Shown here: positions 7,335-15,460 of the stretch, piece by piece
Layout of the letters: the number at the start of each line of letters is the position of its first letter
How positions within the stretch are numbered: the first letter of the stretch is position 1
Assembly: GCA_963847595.1 (NCBI GenBank)
Contig: CAWKAJ010000002.1
Location: forward strand, 434,001 to 498,000
Origin: JACWAE01 sp963847595
GTDB lineage: Bacteria > Chloroflexota > Dehalococcoidia > SZUA-161
Direction: 5' to 3'
DNA length: 64,000 nt
The notes under the pieces: generated by a model
Told to the model about the DNA's origin: nothing
The model's database searches: none
Seen by the model: only the letters and a program-made list of their open reading frames with translations
Translations under genes and position numbers: made by a program

Positions 7335-8189
7335 TTGAATACATTAAGTTCATGGGAGGCCCAGACTATAGAGTTGATGCGTCTGATAGATGAAGAGATA
7401 CATGAAGTGAAAGGACGCCTTGATTATCTCATTGAGGAGAAGAAAGTAGTCGAAAAGGCTCTAAACACCTACAGACATAGAGTCGGTGCAAAATATGCCC
7501 AATCTGTTCAGTCAATCAAAGCAGAGGAATTTGGGGGTAAGACTCTCAGGGAAATGTTGGTTCTAATAGCTGAACGCAATGACAAGCTAGTTGTAGTTAA
7601 GGATGCCGTTAAGTTGTTGAAGGAAGCTAGGGTATTCGGGAATCCTCTGCATGCTGATAGCCAAGTATATAGCACTTTGGGTAGAAGCCCGCAGTTCAGA
7701 AGGGTGGGTAGGGGCATTTTCAGGCTAAATGGTATACATGAACAGGAGAAGCCAACGAAAAGACATGGTACGCCAGGATTGAAGAATGCCCTGAAAGAAT
7801 TGAAGCAGCAAAACCCGCAAATCACAAAAAAGGAAGCGGGGAACATACTTGTTAAACGGGGGTTTGACTTTGGGGGGAAAAAGCCCCAAAGAGCAGTTCA
7901 CATGGCATGGGTAAATATGGGCTATGCCAGAAAAGAATCGCCTCAGATTCCAATGGGAATTTCTTCTGACCATGTAGGAGGCATCCCATTCATGGAATGT
8001 CCTAGTTGCCATAAATACAGAGGCAGGCCACAGAATGTAGCCCTTCACATAATGGGGGTATTTGACCCAGCACACATCGAATGGCTAACGGCACAGGGAT
8101 TTAATCCGCCTGAATTGGTAAAAACGGGTGATTACACGACACTCATTGACTATCTAACCAAGATATCCGGGGGAACAACTCCGAACTAA
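7335..8189 (+). CDS. Coiled-coil / winged-helix protein with C-terminal zinc-like site
   Basis: About 284 aa from the TTG at 7335, chosen because AAGGAGG (7318-7324) lies 10 bp before it. An in-frame ATG at 7287 would put that ribosome binding site inside the gene. Order of segments: an N-terminal coiled coil (IDEEIHEVKGRLDYLIEEKK), a HARE-HTH-like winged helix (KTLREMLVLIAE through FRRVGRGIFRLNG), a basic linker, and a C-terminal CPSCHKY...HIMGV...H...W pattern that could bind zinc. I do not know the family's function. The combination suggests a DNA- or RNA-associated protein. It is located on the transposon between the tRNA-like gene and the HicA-like toxin gene. Confidence 0.7.
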   Translation: MNTLSSWEAQTIELMRLIDEEIHEVKGRLDYLIEEKKVVEKALNTYRHRVGAKYAQSVQSIKAEEFGGKTLREMLVLIAERNDKLVVVKDAVKLLKEARVFGNPLHADSQVYSTLGRSPQFRRVGRGIFRLNGIHEQEKPTKRHGTPGLKNALKELKQQNPQITKKEAGNILVKRGFDFGGKKPQRAVHMAWVNMGYARKESPQIPMGISSDHVGGIPFMECPSCHKYRGRPQNVALHIMGVFDPAHIEWLTAQGFNPPELVKTGDYTTLIDYLTKISGGTTPN

Positions 8190-8199
8190 GGATACTTAC

Positions 8200-8457
8200 A
8201 TGGGTTTTTCAAAGAATGTCTGGGGGCAACTGAAAGGTAAAACAACAGATGAGCTTATCTCAGCCTTGTTAAAAGATGGTTTTGTTCTTGACACACCAGT
8301 GAGAACTGAACGAGTCTATCGACATCCAGATGGGCGGAGAGTCTCCATCCATTACCATACAGGTAATCAATGCTTTGGCCCTGGTCTACTGAAGTCATTA
8401 CTTGAAGATATAGGATGGTCCGAAAAAGATATGAAGCGTTTAAAACTCATCAAATAG
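8200..8457 (+). CDS. HicA-like mRNA interferase toxin
   Basis: An 85-aa protein matching the HicA (YcfA) fold. Segments are TTDELISALLKDGFVL, a VYRHPDGRRVSIHYHTG strand pair carrying the conserved His, and GLLKSLLEDIGWSEKDMKRL. HicA toxins are small dsRBD-like ribonucleases that cleave mRNA. The gene starts 10 bp after the preceding protein's stop. Unusually, the HicB-like gene is not in tandem but convergent, with an 8-bp tail-to-tail overlap. It is slightly longer than typical HicA (about 60-80 aa). Confidence 0.8.
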   Translation: MGFSKNVWGQLKGKTTDELISALLKDGFVLDTPVRTERVYRHPDGRRVSIHYHTGNQCFGPGLLKSLLEDIGWSEKDMKRLKLIK

Positions 8458-8734
8458 CACAAGCAACCCTCAAGTCCTGTGTATAGTGAGTGATATACTT
8501 AGTTTCCTTGGGTTCTTCCCGAACAATAATACCTACTGGTATGGGGTCTCCATGCTTAATCAAAGACTCCAAATATGCCATAGCTGCGTCTCTAGCATTT
8601 TGCAAAGCTTCTTCTTCTGTGTCTCCACAGGTATGTAAACCCTTAAGAGCTGGGCAATAAGCATGAAAGGTCGTACCATCAGGCTCAATTATTACTTCGA
8701 TTCTGAACTCAAGCATTGGTTTCTTTTCTCCCAC
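8450..8734 (-). CDS. HicB-like antitoxin
   Basis: A 94-aa protein with the partial RNase H-like HicB fold: EFRIEVIIEPDGTTFHAYCPALKGLHTCGDTEEEALQNARDAAMAYLESLIKHGDPIP. HicB proteins neutralise HicA. No ribbon-helix-helix or HTH autoregulatory domain is visible after it, so this is the short, lone-HicB type. The first codon is GTG; an internal ATG seven codons later is an alternative. Divergent promoters would transcribe toxin and antitoxin separately here, which differs from the usual hicAB operon. Confidence 0.75.
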   Translation of the reverse strand: MGEKKPMLEFRIEVIIEPDGTTFHAYCPALKGLHTCGDTEEEALQNARDAAMAYLESLIKHGDPIPVGIIVREEPKETKYITHYTQDLRVACAI

Positions 8735-8892
8735 TTCGTAGCCCCCTTCCCTTTATTAGTTTACAGGTTAGCTTAGTGGGAATGTAATCACCTAGAAGTC
8801 CTGCATAGGAAAGGTAAAATATTAGCCCTCTCTACGAATAGCATAGTACATAAGTACCACCTTTGTCAACATTAAAAGGAACGCCCACCAAG

Positions 8893-8947
8893 GACTTTTT
8901 GGGCAACCCATCGACTTCTTAGGCAGATGCCACTTTTTAGGCAAGGC
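8893..8947. repeat. Transposon right end: three iterons and terminal repeat
   Basis: Three direct copies of the 13-bp motif occur at regular spacing: GACTTTTTGGGCA (8893-8905), GACTTCTTAGGCA (8913-8925) and CACTTTTTAGGCA (8931-8943). The last runs into the 17-bp terminal inverted repeat ending at 8947. Confidence 0.65.
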
Positions 8948-8948
8948 T

Positions 8949-8958
8949 GTAAAGGGGG
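8949..8958. repeat. Putative target-site duplication, right copy
   Basis: GTAAAGGGGG, identical to 4188-4197 at the other end of the transposon and separated from the right inverted repeat by one T. Confidence 0.6.
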
Positions 8959-9574
8959 CAAGGGGGATTTATACAGGGGCAATATTCCCCAGGGTAGGTT
9001 GGAGCATCTGCTCCAACCCGCCCTCACAGGATGTCGCTACTTTGAAAATATGCTATTTTCATTTCACGTGGTGACCATCAAGTCGTCCTGACGGATTCTT
9101 GTTGAATAGCCTTTTCCCCCGTTCGCCCTGAGCCTATCGAAGAGCCTGCCCTCACCAGCGTAGGGGTAGACCCATATGTCTGCCCGAATTTGAGCATAGG
9201 GTCGGTGCTCCGCCACCGACCTTTTCGTAGGGGCAATTCACGAATTGCCCTTTCACACGTCATCTCTTTGAAAATAGAATGCCTAGGGCCTAATGTCATT
9301 CTGAGCTTTAGCGAAGAATCTCGGTCTTACTCTCAGGCTGCTCTATATGAGAGCCTTCGGTTGTCCGCCTCGGGCGGGCTCCAACCCGTGTAGGGGCACA
9401 TAATTATGTGCCCTTGCCCCCAGGATTTGGGGATAAGGGGTTGAAAGAACGTTTGTAAACGGCCCCGTCCCTCTCCCCTGACGGGAGAGGTTAGAGCCCT
9501 GTCCTGAGTCTGCCGAAGGATGAGGGTGAAAGATACATTTAGGGATGCTTCAAGAACTATTGCGAATTCAGAAT
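8959..9574. repeat. Intergenic cluster of short palindromic modules
   Basis: No gene is visible. The stretch contains a series of perfect or near-perfect hairpins with different stems: 8997-9018 (GGTTGGAGCA arm), 9164-9185 (GGGTAGAC/GTCTGCCC), 9200-9221 (GGTCGGTG/CACCGACC), 9231-9250 (GGGCAATT/AATTGCCC) and 9394-9413 (20-bp palindrome on GGGCACATAA). It also has TTCGCCCTGAGCC...TCGAAG and ATTCTGAGCTTTAGCGAAG modules that recur at 23.4-24 kb. Reading frames across this stretch are artefacts of the repeats. Confidence 0.7.
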
Positions 9575-10351
9575 CTATTTCCTGCCATAGATTACACCAA
9601 TTTGCCCGACCATGAATGGCAGTTTCATAGCCTGGGGGATGAACTTCTGATCGCTGGTGTTCACGAATTTAATATCTTGAATGCCCCAATTCTTGATTGT
9701 TGCGACTAAATCCTGAGGTTCACCATACATTCTCTTCAACAAGAAAATGTCCTGGAATACAAATAATCCACCTTTCTTAAGCACCCTCAAGGCTTCCTTG
9801 ATAACTTCTTTCTTATCTTTGACATCCTGGACTTCGTGAAATACAAGATTACTAACCGTCACATCGAAAAACTCATCCGTAAATGGCAGTTTCGCAGCGC
9901 TAGCCTTCTGAAAGGATGTCCGTTCTGCTACCCCAGCAATCTCGGCGTTTTTTTCACAGGTTTGTTTCGAGTATTCCCACTGCTCACCCCAGTAGTCTAT
10001 GCCGGTTACCCGAGCTTTAGGATACTTTTTGGCTGCTTCAATAGCAAGAGCTCCGTTCCCACAGCCGATGTCCAATAACCTGCCCTCTCCATCCCAAACC
10101 AGCAGATTAAATGCCAAATCCCTTATCTTCGCCTGGAGGTTGCCCCCTCTGGGTGAAAATTGGAAATAAGCATAGACGAAATAGGCTGGGGATATTAAAA
10201 AGAGGAACGTACCGACCAGGAAAAACAGTGACAAAAAAGATAAGCCCATGAATATGACTGCTAGTATGCCTGCTAGTATGACTGGAATGTAAATGGACTT
10301 TTTCGATACCCAGCTACCATAGTCAATTTTCTTTGTTTGAATATCGCTCAT
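9575..10351 (-). CDS. Membrane-anchored SAM-dependent methyltransferase
   Basis: A 258-aa protein from the ATG at 10351, which has GAGG 8 bp upstream. An in-frame extension reaches into the neighbouring gene and is not needed. Two hydrophobic segments near the N-terminus (IYIPVILAGILAVIFMG and LFFLVGTFLFLISPAYFVYAYF) predict membrane anchoring. A class I methyltransferase domain follows, with motif I LLDIGCGNGALAIEAA, acidic VTGIDYW and a post-motif FFDVTVSNLVFHEV. The substrate is unknown. The gene lies 61 bp downstream of a phytoene-desaturase-like gene on the same strand, so joint action on a lipid or isoprenoid is possible. Confidence 0.8.
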   Translation of the reverse strand: MSDIQTKKIDYGSWVSKKSIYIPVILAGILAVIFMGLSFLSLFFLVGTFLFLISPAYFVYAYFQFSPRGGNLQAKIRDLAFNLLVWDGEGRLLDIGCGNGALAIEAAKKYPKARVTGIDYWGEQWEYSKQTCEKNAEIAGVAERTSFQKASAAKLPFTDEFFDVTVSNLVFHEVQDVKDKKEVIKEALRVLKKGGLFVFQDIFLLKRMYGEPQDLVATIKNWGIQDIKFVNTSDQKFIPQAMKLPFMVGQIGVIYGRK

Positions 10352-10412
10352 GTTCTTTGCCTCAAAATTGGGGTATTCGACATTTGTCACGCCGTTTGCA
10401 TTTATTTCATCC

Positions 10413-11927
10413 CTATATATTTTTAGATATTGTGGTGGTAAATTTTTTGCCGTCCCGTTTGCAGATAATCTGCATGGCATTGCGACCGCACCCAGCTACC
10501 GCGGGCAAGCCTCCTCCCGGTTCCACCCACTGCCCGACCATGTAGAAGTTCTTCAGTCCGGGTAGCTCCTTGCTCATACGAGTCATAAAGGTCTTGCCGG
10601 TTAGCAACCAGCCCTCCCACGCACCGCGCCAGTTGCCCGTATAGCGCTCCCAGGTTACCGGGGTAGCTACATCACGCATTTCTACCTGTTTGGCCAGTCC
10701 TGGAAATCGCTTATCGAGAAAAGCTATTATCTGGTCGGCTGCCTTCTCCTTTTCCTGCTTGTATTGTTCCCGGTTCTCCAGTCTCAACTTCTGCCAGTAA
10801 TCATAGTCTGCATATAGCCAGACTGCTAAGGCGGTTTTACCGGGTGGGGCGAGTGTTGGGTCATAGCTATAAATAGTCACAATGAGACGGTCGTAGGTCT
10901 TATTTCCAATAGAGATAGGTTCGTCCAGCATATAGGTGATATGATGCGGCTGCCCGGCAAAAGAGCGGGATACGCCTAAACCTATATAAACCAGAGGCGG
11001 AAATAGAGGGAGTTTTTCATAATATCCCTTGAGCTTGTCATTGATGAATTTGCCGTCAAGCATGTTGAAAATCGTGGAATGGCCGTCAGCGGCGGAGATA
11101 ACAATATCGCCCCGGTGTTCCGTTCCATCGAGCAGGCGCACGCCGTTCGCCTGGCTATTCTCTACAAGTATCTTGGCGACTGGTGCACGGTAATGGACTT
11201 GACCTCCGAGTTCAAGGTAGCGCTTTTCTATGGCTCGTGAGAATTCCAGCGAGCCGCCTATAGGATATCCGGCTTGCTTCATATGCTGCCAGGCGAGACT
11301 CCCTTGCCTGGCAAATACAGAAAACTCTCCCATCTCGCCTGCAAAGGATGCCTTGAAAGCCCTGTTCAAAAACGGGTTTTTGAATCTTTGTGCATATTGA
11401 GCAGTGGAAATCCTCCTCCATTTCATGAATGTCATCATAAAGGGCAGCATGGAGAGCATCATCTTAAGGTTATCGAACGGAGTATATAGTTCCGGCGCCT
11501 TATCCGTCTTCCAGTTGATTCGGGTAAAACCGCGTGCTCCATTGATAAATTCCCGGATAACCTTTGTATCCTCCGGGGCGAGTTCTATCATGTGTTTCTC
11601 CAGGCGGTCCAGATTTGAATAGATGATCCAGGCTTTGCCCTCTTCGTCCTCAATTCGCCGGAACTCCTCGAAGTTGATAAATTGCCGGCCCTGAACGGCA
11701 CCAAGCTCTTCCCATATATGGTGGTAACTGGAGTCCTGATTGCAACCGACCAGCCAGTGGATACAGCCATCTATGGTATACCCGTTACGTTTCCACGAGG
11801 TGCACACACCGCCCGGCTTGCTGTGCATCTCGAATATTTGAGTACGATAGCCGTTCATCTGGCCGTAGCAACCAGCGGATAAACCGGCAATTCCGGCTCC
11901 TATGATTATGATTGATTTTTCTGTCAT
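10413..11927 (-). CDS. Phytoene desaturase-like FAD-dependent oxidoreductase
   Basis: About 504 aa from the ATG at 11927, which follows GGGAGG at 5-bp spacing. The N-terminal dinucleotide-binding motif IIIGAGIAGLSAGCYGQMNGYRTQIFE and the GGVCTSWKRNGYTIDGCIHWLVG segment are characteristic of the CrtI/carotenoid isomerase/NAD(P)-binding amine-oxidase-like family. The C-terminal GQWVEPGGGLPAVAGCGRNAMQII is the second FAD-contacting signature. The members desaturate or isomerise polyenes or saturate isoprenoid lipids. No phytoene synthase is nearby, so the substrate stays open. Confidence 0.82.
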   Translation of the reverse strand: MTEKSIIIIGAGIAGLSAGCYGQMNGYRTQIFEMHSKPGGVCTSWKRNGYTIDGCIHWLVGCNQDSSYHHIWEELGAVQGRQFINFEEFRRIEDEEGKAWIIYSNLDRLEKHMIELAPEDTKVIREFINGARGFTRINWKTDKAPELYTPFDNLKMMLSMLPFMMTFMKWRRISTAQYAQRFKNPFLNRAFKASFAGEMGEFSVFARQGSLAWQHMKQAGYPIGGSLEFSRAIEKRYLELGGQVHYRAPVAKILVENSQANGVRLLDGTEHRGDIVISAADGHSTIFNMLDGKFINDKLKGYYEKLPLFPPLVYIGLGVSRSFAGQPHHITYMLDEPISIGNKTYDRLIVTIYSYDPTLAPPGKTALAVWLYADYDYWQKLRLENREQYKQEKEKAADQIIAFLDKRFPGLAKQVEMRDVATPVTWERYTGNWRGAWEGWLLTGKTFMTRMSKELPGLKNFYMVGQWVEPGGGLPAVAGCGRNAMQIICKRDGKKFTTTISKNI

Positions 11928-12092
11928 CTGTGCCTCCCGCATCGACCTCGAGTCCAGCAAAAACGGGCTGCCCAATGTAGCACCCCATGGTTACTGTGAT
12001 AATAGATAGCCGAACATGCAGATGTCAACAGTGGAGGAAGTCATAGGTTATCACATACCTTGTAGTATACCCTGTGAATCAGTTAAGCAGGG

Positions 12093-12116
12093 GGCGTTCG
12101 ACTAAACGCCTTTTTT
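12093..12116 (+). terminator. Hairpin followed by T6
   Basis: GGCGTT (12093-12098) pairs with AACGCC (12105-12110), followed by TTTTTT. The T run favours + strand termination, although the neighbouring genes to the right run on the minus strand and end here. It may act as a boundary between the minus-strand units on both sides. Confidence 0.4.
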
Positions 12117-12852
12117 AGCTCTTCGTCTTCTGCCGAGGCCCCTTCCTCAAATAGACCACGAGGCTCTTGGGGAAGAAATTGTCAAGAAAGCTTTCCGAAC
12201 GCTGGAAAATCCGGTTCCTGTGCCGGTTGCTGTCCATCTCCCAGACCAGAAACTTGTGATAGATTGCAGGCACCAGCGCCTTCTCGTTTCTCACCCCAAA
12301 CACGCAGCGCAGCAGCCAGTACACTGAGTGATAAGCATGTTTGTGTCTAACAGCGTACACCTCGAAGTTGTTGCGCTCCAGCAGGTTAATGAGCTTGTTC
12401 GCGTGATAAATCCTGATGTGCCCGCCCGGATTTGTATGGTACGCTTCGGACAATGCCCAGCACATAGTCTCCGGAAGCCAGGTAGGTACGCTGACAGCCA
12501 GCTCCCCGCCATCTTTCAATACCCTCAGCAGCTCCCGCACACCCTGTTCATCATCTATTACGTGCTCCAGCACCTCTGAACAAATAATCTTATCGAAGCT
12601 GCCATCCTTAAAAGGCAGCTTCATGGTGTTCCCCAGGATCAGATTCCAACTTCCTTTAGCCAGGTTATCCTTCTCCATCTCCTGAAACATGTACTTCGCC
12701 TTGAGCAGAGACTCAAGGTCAATGTCCATGGAGTATACATCACAGTGGTCGAGGCTACAGGCATGCCAGCTATGCCTCCCTGCCCCGCACCCCACATCCA
12801 ATACCCGCTCTCCGCTTTTTATGTCAAATAGTTTGAAATCTACAGTGAGCAA
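12115..12852 (-). CDS. Class I SAM-dependent methyltransferase
   Basis: About 245 aa from a TTG start at 12850-12852. AGGAGG lies 9 bp before this TTG, inside the last codons of the glycosyltransferase gene, and there is one base between that stop codon and the TTG. Motif I is RVLDVGCGAGRHSWHAC, followed by acidic VYSMDID and FDKIICSEVLEHVIDDEQGVRELLRVLKDGGELAVSVP, a UbiE/Methyltransf_11 pattern. Translational coupling to a GT4 glycosyltransferase suggests modification of a surface glycan or glycolipid. The substrate is not recognisable. Confidence 0.82.
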   Translation of the reverse strand: MLTVDFKLFDIKSGERVLDVGCGAGRHSWHACSLDHCDVYSMDIDLESLLKAKYMFQEMEKDNLAKGSWNLILGNTMKLPFKDGSFDKIICSEVLEHVIDDEQGVRELLRVLKDGGELAVSVPTWLPETMCWALSEAYHTNPGGHIRIYHANKLINLLERNNFEVYAVRHKHAYHSVYWLLRCVFGVRNEKALVPAIYHKFLVWEMDSNRHRNRIFQRSESFLDNFFPKSLVVYLRKGPRQKTKS

Positions 12853-12853
12853 A

Positions 12854-14083
12854 CTACACAACCTCCTTGTAGATTTCCAGCGTCCTCTTCGCCGCATCCT
12901 CCCAGCTAAAAGCCTCCTCTATCCTTTTCCTCGCTGCCTGCCCCAATCTCTGCCTCAGCGGCTCATCTGAGAGAAGCTGCTTTATCGCCCCTGCCAGGGC
13001 AACCGGGTCTTCTGCCGGCACCAGCACCCCTGCACTGCCGTTGCCCACGACTTCCGGCAAAGCGCCTGCCTTAGTAGCTATGACAGGCGTGCCGCAGGAC
13101 ATGGCTTCTGCGCAAGGGAGTCCAAAGCCCTCGTAAAGTGAAGCCGTAACCGCTACCTCTGCCGCGGAGTAATGCTTGACCAACTCTTCGGTGCTGAGAC
13201 GGCCGGTAAAGGTGACCCTGTCTTCGAGGCCCAGCTCTCGTACCAGCCTTGGAGCATATTTAGTATGTTCGCCTATCCTATCCACGATGGTCAGTTTAAC
13301 ATCCGTATCGTCTTTCAGCAGTTGTATCGCCTTCAATAAATAGATAACGCCCTTCTTCCTGTCCTCGGTATTGGCCACCACGATGACTCTGTTAGGTTCC
13401 TTCTCGATATGGTCGACTTTCTTAAAGACCTCGGTGTCGATGCCGTTATGTACTACCCTCACCTTAGATTCGGGCACATGGAAGATGCGGACCACATCGT
13501 CCGCCGAGCTTTTTGAGACCGTTATCACGCGGTCCATCCTCTTGCTTACTACACCCTGCATGATGCTGAATGAATAGAATATGATTCGTTTGAACTTGCT
13601 CGCAAATCTCCTGGCCTGAGCCAGGTCTGCCTGCATATCAATGGGGATAGGGTGATGTATGGTAGCCACCACCGGTACACCCAGGCTCTTCATCATCAGC
13701 AAGCCATAGCCGAGCGTCTGGTTATCGTGAACAACGTCGAACTTCACACTGGGGTTCAGTTCGCGCAACTTCAGGTATGCCCTTACGCTGAAAGTGAATA
13801 TCTCGGGGAACATTCCCACATGCTTTGCCACAACCTCATAGAAGTTGATGGGATCGAGCATCCGTAGGGGGTCTTTCAAGGAAGACAACGCCTGCGTCTC
13901 ATATAGATTCAGGCCGTCAAGCTCATGCAGCTTCACTCCGTCGGGAACCGAGGGGTAAGGAGGCCCGGCCATCACATGTACTTCATGCCCCAACTGGTGG
14001 AGCGCCTTGGCCAGGTAATAGACGTAGATACCCTGGCCGCCGCAATACATATTGCCCCTGTAGGTTAAGAGGCATATCCTCAT
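12854..14083 (-). CDS. Glycosyltransferase family 4
   Basis: A 409-aa GT-B enzyme. The N-terminal acceptor domain begins MRICLLTYRGNMYCGGQGIYVYYLAKALHQLGHEVHV. The C-terminal nucleotide-sugar domain has VVHNGIDTEVF, VIVVANTEDRKKGVIYLL and the conserved EGFGLPCAEAMSCGTPVIATKAGALPEVVG with the E-x7-E motif. Retaining GT4 enzymes build exopolysaccharides, glycolipids or trehalose-like products. The gene is the first of a two-gene unit with the downstream methyltransferase. A short repeat-bearing gap of 233 bp separates it from the divergent dehydrogenase gene. Confidence 0.87.
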   Translation of the reverse strand: MRICLLTYRGNMYCGGQGIYVYYLAKALHQLGHEVHVMAGPPYPSVPDGVKLHELDGLNLYETQALSSLKDPLRMLDPINFYEVVAKHVGMFPEIFTFSVRAYLKLRELNPSVKFDVVHDNQTLGYGLLMMKSLGVPVVATIHHPIPIDMQADLAQARRFASKFKRIIFYSFSIMQGVVSKRMDRVITVSKSSADDVVRIFHVPESKVRVVHNGIDTEVFKKVDHIEKEPNRVIVVANTEDRKKGVIYLLKAIQLLKDDTDVKLTIVDRIGEHTKYAPRLVRELGLEDRVTFTGRLSTEELVKHYSAAEVAVTASLYEGFGLPCAEAMSCGTPVIATKAGALPEVVGNGSAGVLVPAEDPVALAGAIKQLLSDEPLRQRLGQAARKRIEEAFSWEDAAKRTLEIYKEVV

Positions 14084-14316
14084 TCTTCACGCCACCGTAT
14101 TGCTGAAATCTGCTCGGAGCCGCAAAAAGGCCCCTTCCTGCTAGGCAGGCAGGGGCTAAAATGAGTTCAAATGAGCCGCCATAACGTTCAACATTATACC
14201 AGAAAGCCACAACTTAGTGAAGTTGAAATCCTCTTCCGTCCCGCTATCTTGACATCCACCCCTGCTGCGACTAGCATTTGGTAACTACAGCCAAATTCCG
14301 TAGAAGGGGTGATCAA

Positions 14317-15102
14317 ATGTCAGGACAACTAGCTGGTAGAGTCGCTTTAGTGACCGGTGCTGCCTCCGGCATCGGACGGGCCATCGCCCTCCGCTTCGCC
14401 CGCGAGGGGGCAAAAGTGGCCCTCGTGGATATTAACCTGGAGGGAGCCAACAAGGTCGCCCAAGAGATTAAAGGGCTCAAAGGCAAAGCTATAGCCATCA
14501 AATGCGATGTGGCCCGGGAAAAGCAGGTAGAGCAGGCAGTCAAACAGACTCAAGAACAGCTTGGCAACATAAGAATTCTGGTCAACAACGCAGGCTTCGC
14601 CGGAGGATGCTTCATCGCCGACCTGGCAACAAAAGAATGGCGCAGAATGTTTGGGGTCCATTGCGATGGCATGTTCTTCTTTTCCCGGGCAGTAATCAAG
14701 CGCATGGAAAAGGGCGACCGCATAATCAACATCTCATCGATGGATGGGATTCAAGGCCAGGTCTTCAGCACACACTACGCTGCCGCAAAAGGTGCGGTGA
14801 TCGCTTTCACCACCTCGCTAGCCCTTGAGTTGGCGCCAAAAGGCATAACTGTTAACTCGATAGCCCCTGGAGTCATCAAAACAGCAATGGGTCAGATGCT
14901 GGTCGAAGTCGCTCCGCCCGACTTTGAAAATGAGATCCCGGCACTGAGATGGGGTGAGCCCGAGGACATCGCCGAGACAGCGCTGTTCCTCGCATCTCCG
15001 GGTGCCAGCTATGTGACAGGACAGACAATCCTTGTTGACGGCGGCATAACCATCGCCAACCCGGTAAATCGCTTCACCGCAAAGCTGATGGGATTGCCTT
15101 AG
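14317..15102 (+). CDS. Short-chain dehydrogenase/reductase (SDR, FabG-like)
   Basis: A 261-aa protein from the ATG at 14317, preceded by AAGGGGTG. Classical SDR motifs are all present: TGAASGIG (residues 13-20) for NAD(P) binding, NNAG (90-93), catalytic Ser near 140, Y154-x3-K158 (HYAAAKGA) and the late LASPGASYVTGQTILVDGG. It would reduce a ketone or oxidise an alcohol. FabG, glucose/3-hydroxy acid dehydrogenases and others share this pattern, so the substrate is not assigned. It is a single gene, divergent from the glycosyltransferase. Confidence 0.85.
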   Translation: MSGQLAGRVALVTGAASGIGRAIALRFAREGAKVALVDINLEGANKVAQEIKGLKGKAIAIKCDVAREKQVEQAVKQTQEQLGNIRILVNNAGFAGGCFIADLATKEWRRMFGVHCDGMFFFSRAVIKRMEKGDRIINISSMDGIQGQVFSTHYAAAKGAVIAFTTSLALELAPKGITVNSIAPGVIKTAMGQMLVEVAPPDFENEIPALRWGEPEDIAETALFLASPGASYVTGQTILVDGGITIANPVNRFTAKLMGLP

Positions 15103-15460
15103 GCTGCGAAAAAGCTCCTTCGACAGAGCAATAAGAATATTCATAGCCCTGGTCGGAGGGTATCGCATAGTTTCTTCCCTGACCAGAGCGTAGGCCTTGA
15201 CATGCTCACGAGTTAGCCTCGCCCCTGTCACGCTTAGGCTGGTAGTGATACCATGCTCAGCTCGCATTTGTAGCTGCCAATAATACTTTCGGAGTAATCC
15301 TTTCGGGTTAGACAAATTTGCCCATAGCCCCCGTTATAGCTAGCCCATTTTTTTGAAATAATACCCGAACGGGTGTTGTTAGGCCTAGATTGGCATAAGA
15401 TATACTCTAACCGCATTTAAGCTTACCCGGTTTGAAGCCCTGTATGCTTAAGAGCCAGCG
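15103..15460 (+). promoter_or_regulatory. Intergenic region with a palindromic element before a LuxR gene
   Basis: No convincing gene is seen in these 358 bp. At 15353-15378 there is TTGAAATAAT followed by ACCCGAACGGGTGTTG, whose ACCCG-AA-CGGGT is an inverted repeat. Nearly the same 26 bases recur at 18961-18987 before another LuxR-type regulator. TTGAAA could be a -35 box, with the palindrome in the promoter spacer. Confidence 0.5.

Larger units (their letters stand above)
4198..8947 (-). mobile_element. 4.75-kb transposon with passenger genes
   Basis: The ends are a perfect 17-bp inverted repeat: GCCTTGCCTAAAAAGTG at 4198-4214 and its reverse complement at 8931-8947. A 13-bp motif (consensus SACTTYTTRGGCA) is iterated at both ends. 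Ten-base direct repeats flank the whole segment. Inside, from the left, are a DDE transposase (-), a small HTH protein (+), a 53-aa protein and a proteasome-like Ntn-hydrolase (-), a tRNA-Leu-like gene (+), a coiled-coil/winged-helix protein (+) and convergent HicA/HicB-like genes. A degenerate set of the end motifs at about 6955-6983 suggests that the right part was added later or that a shorter ancestral element ended there. The boundaries are directly visible; mobility is inferred. Confidence 0.7.

Noticed and set aside
9078..9393. Two overlapping frames of 67-73 aa on opposite strands
   Set aside because: They run through palindromic repeat modules and change composition with them; no ribosome binding sites.
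14818..15315. 165-aa minus-strand frame reaching beyond the SDR gene
   Set aside because: Most of it is antisense to the dehydrogenase; the rest shows no recognisable motif or start signal.
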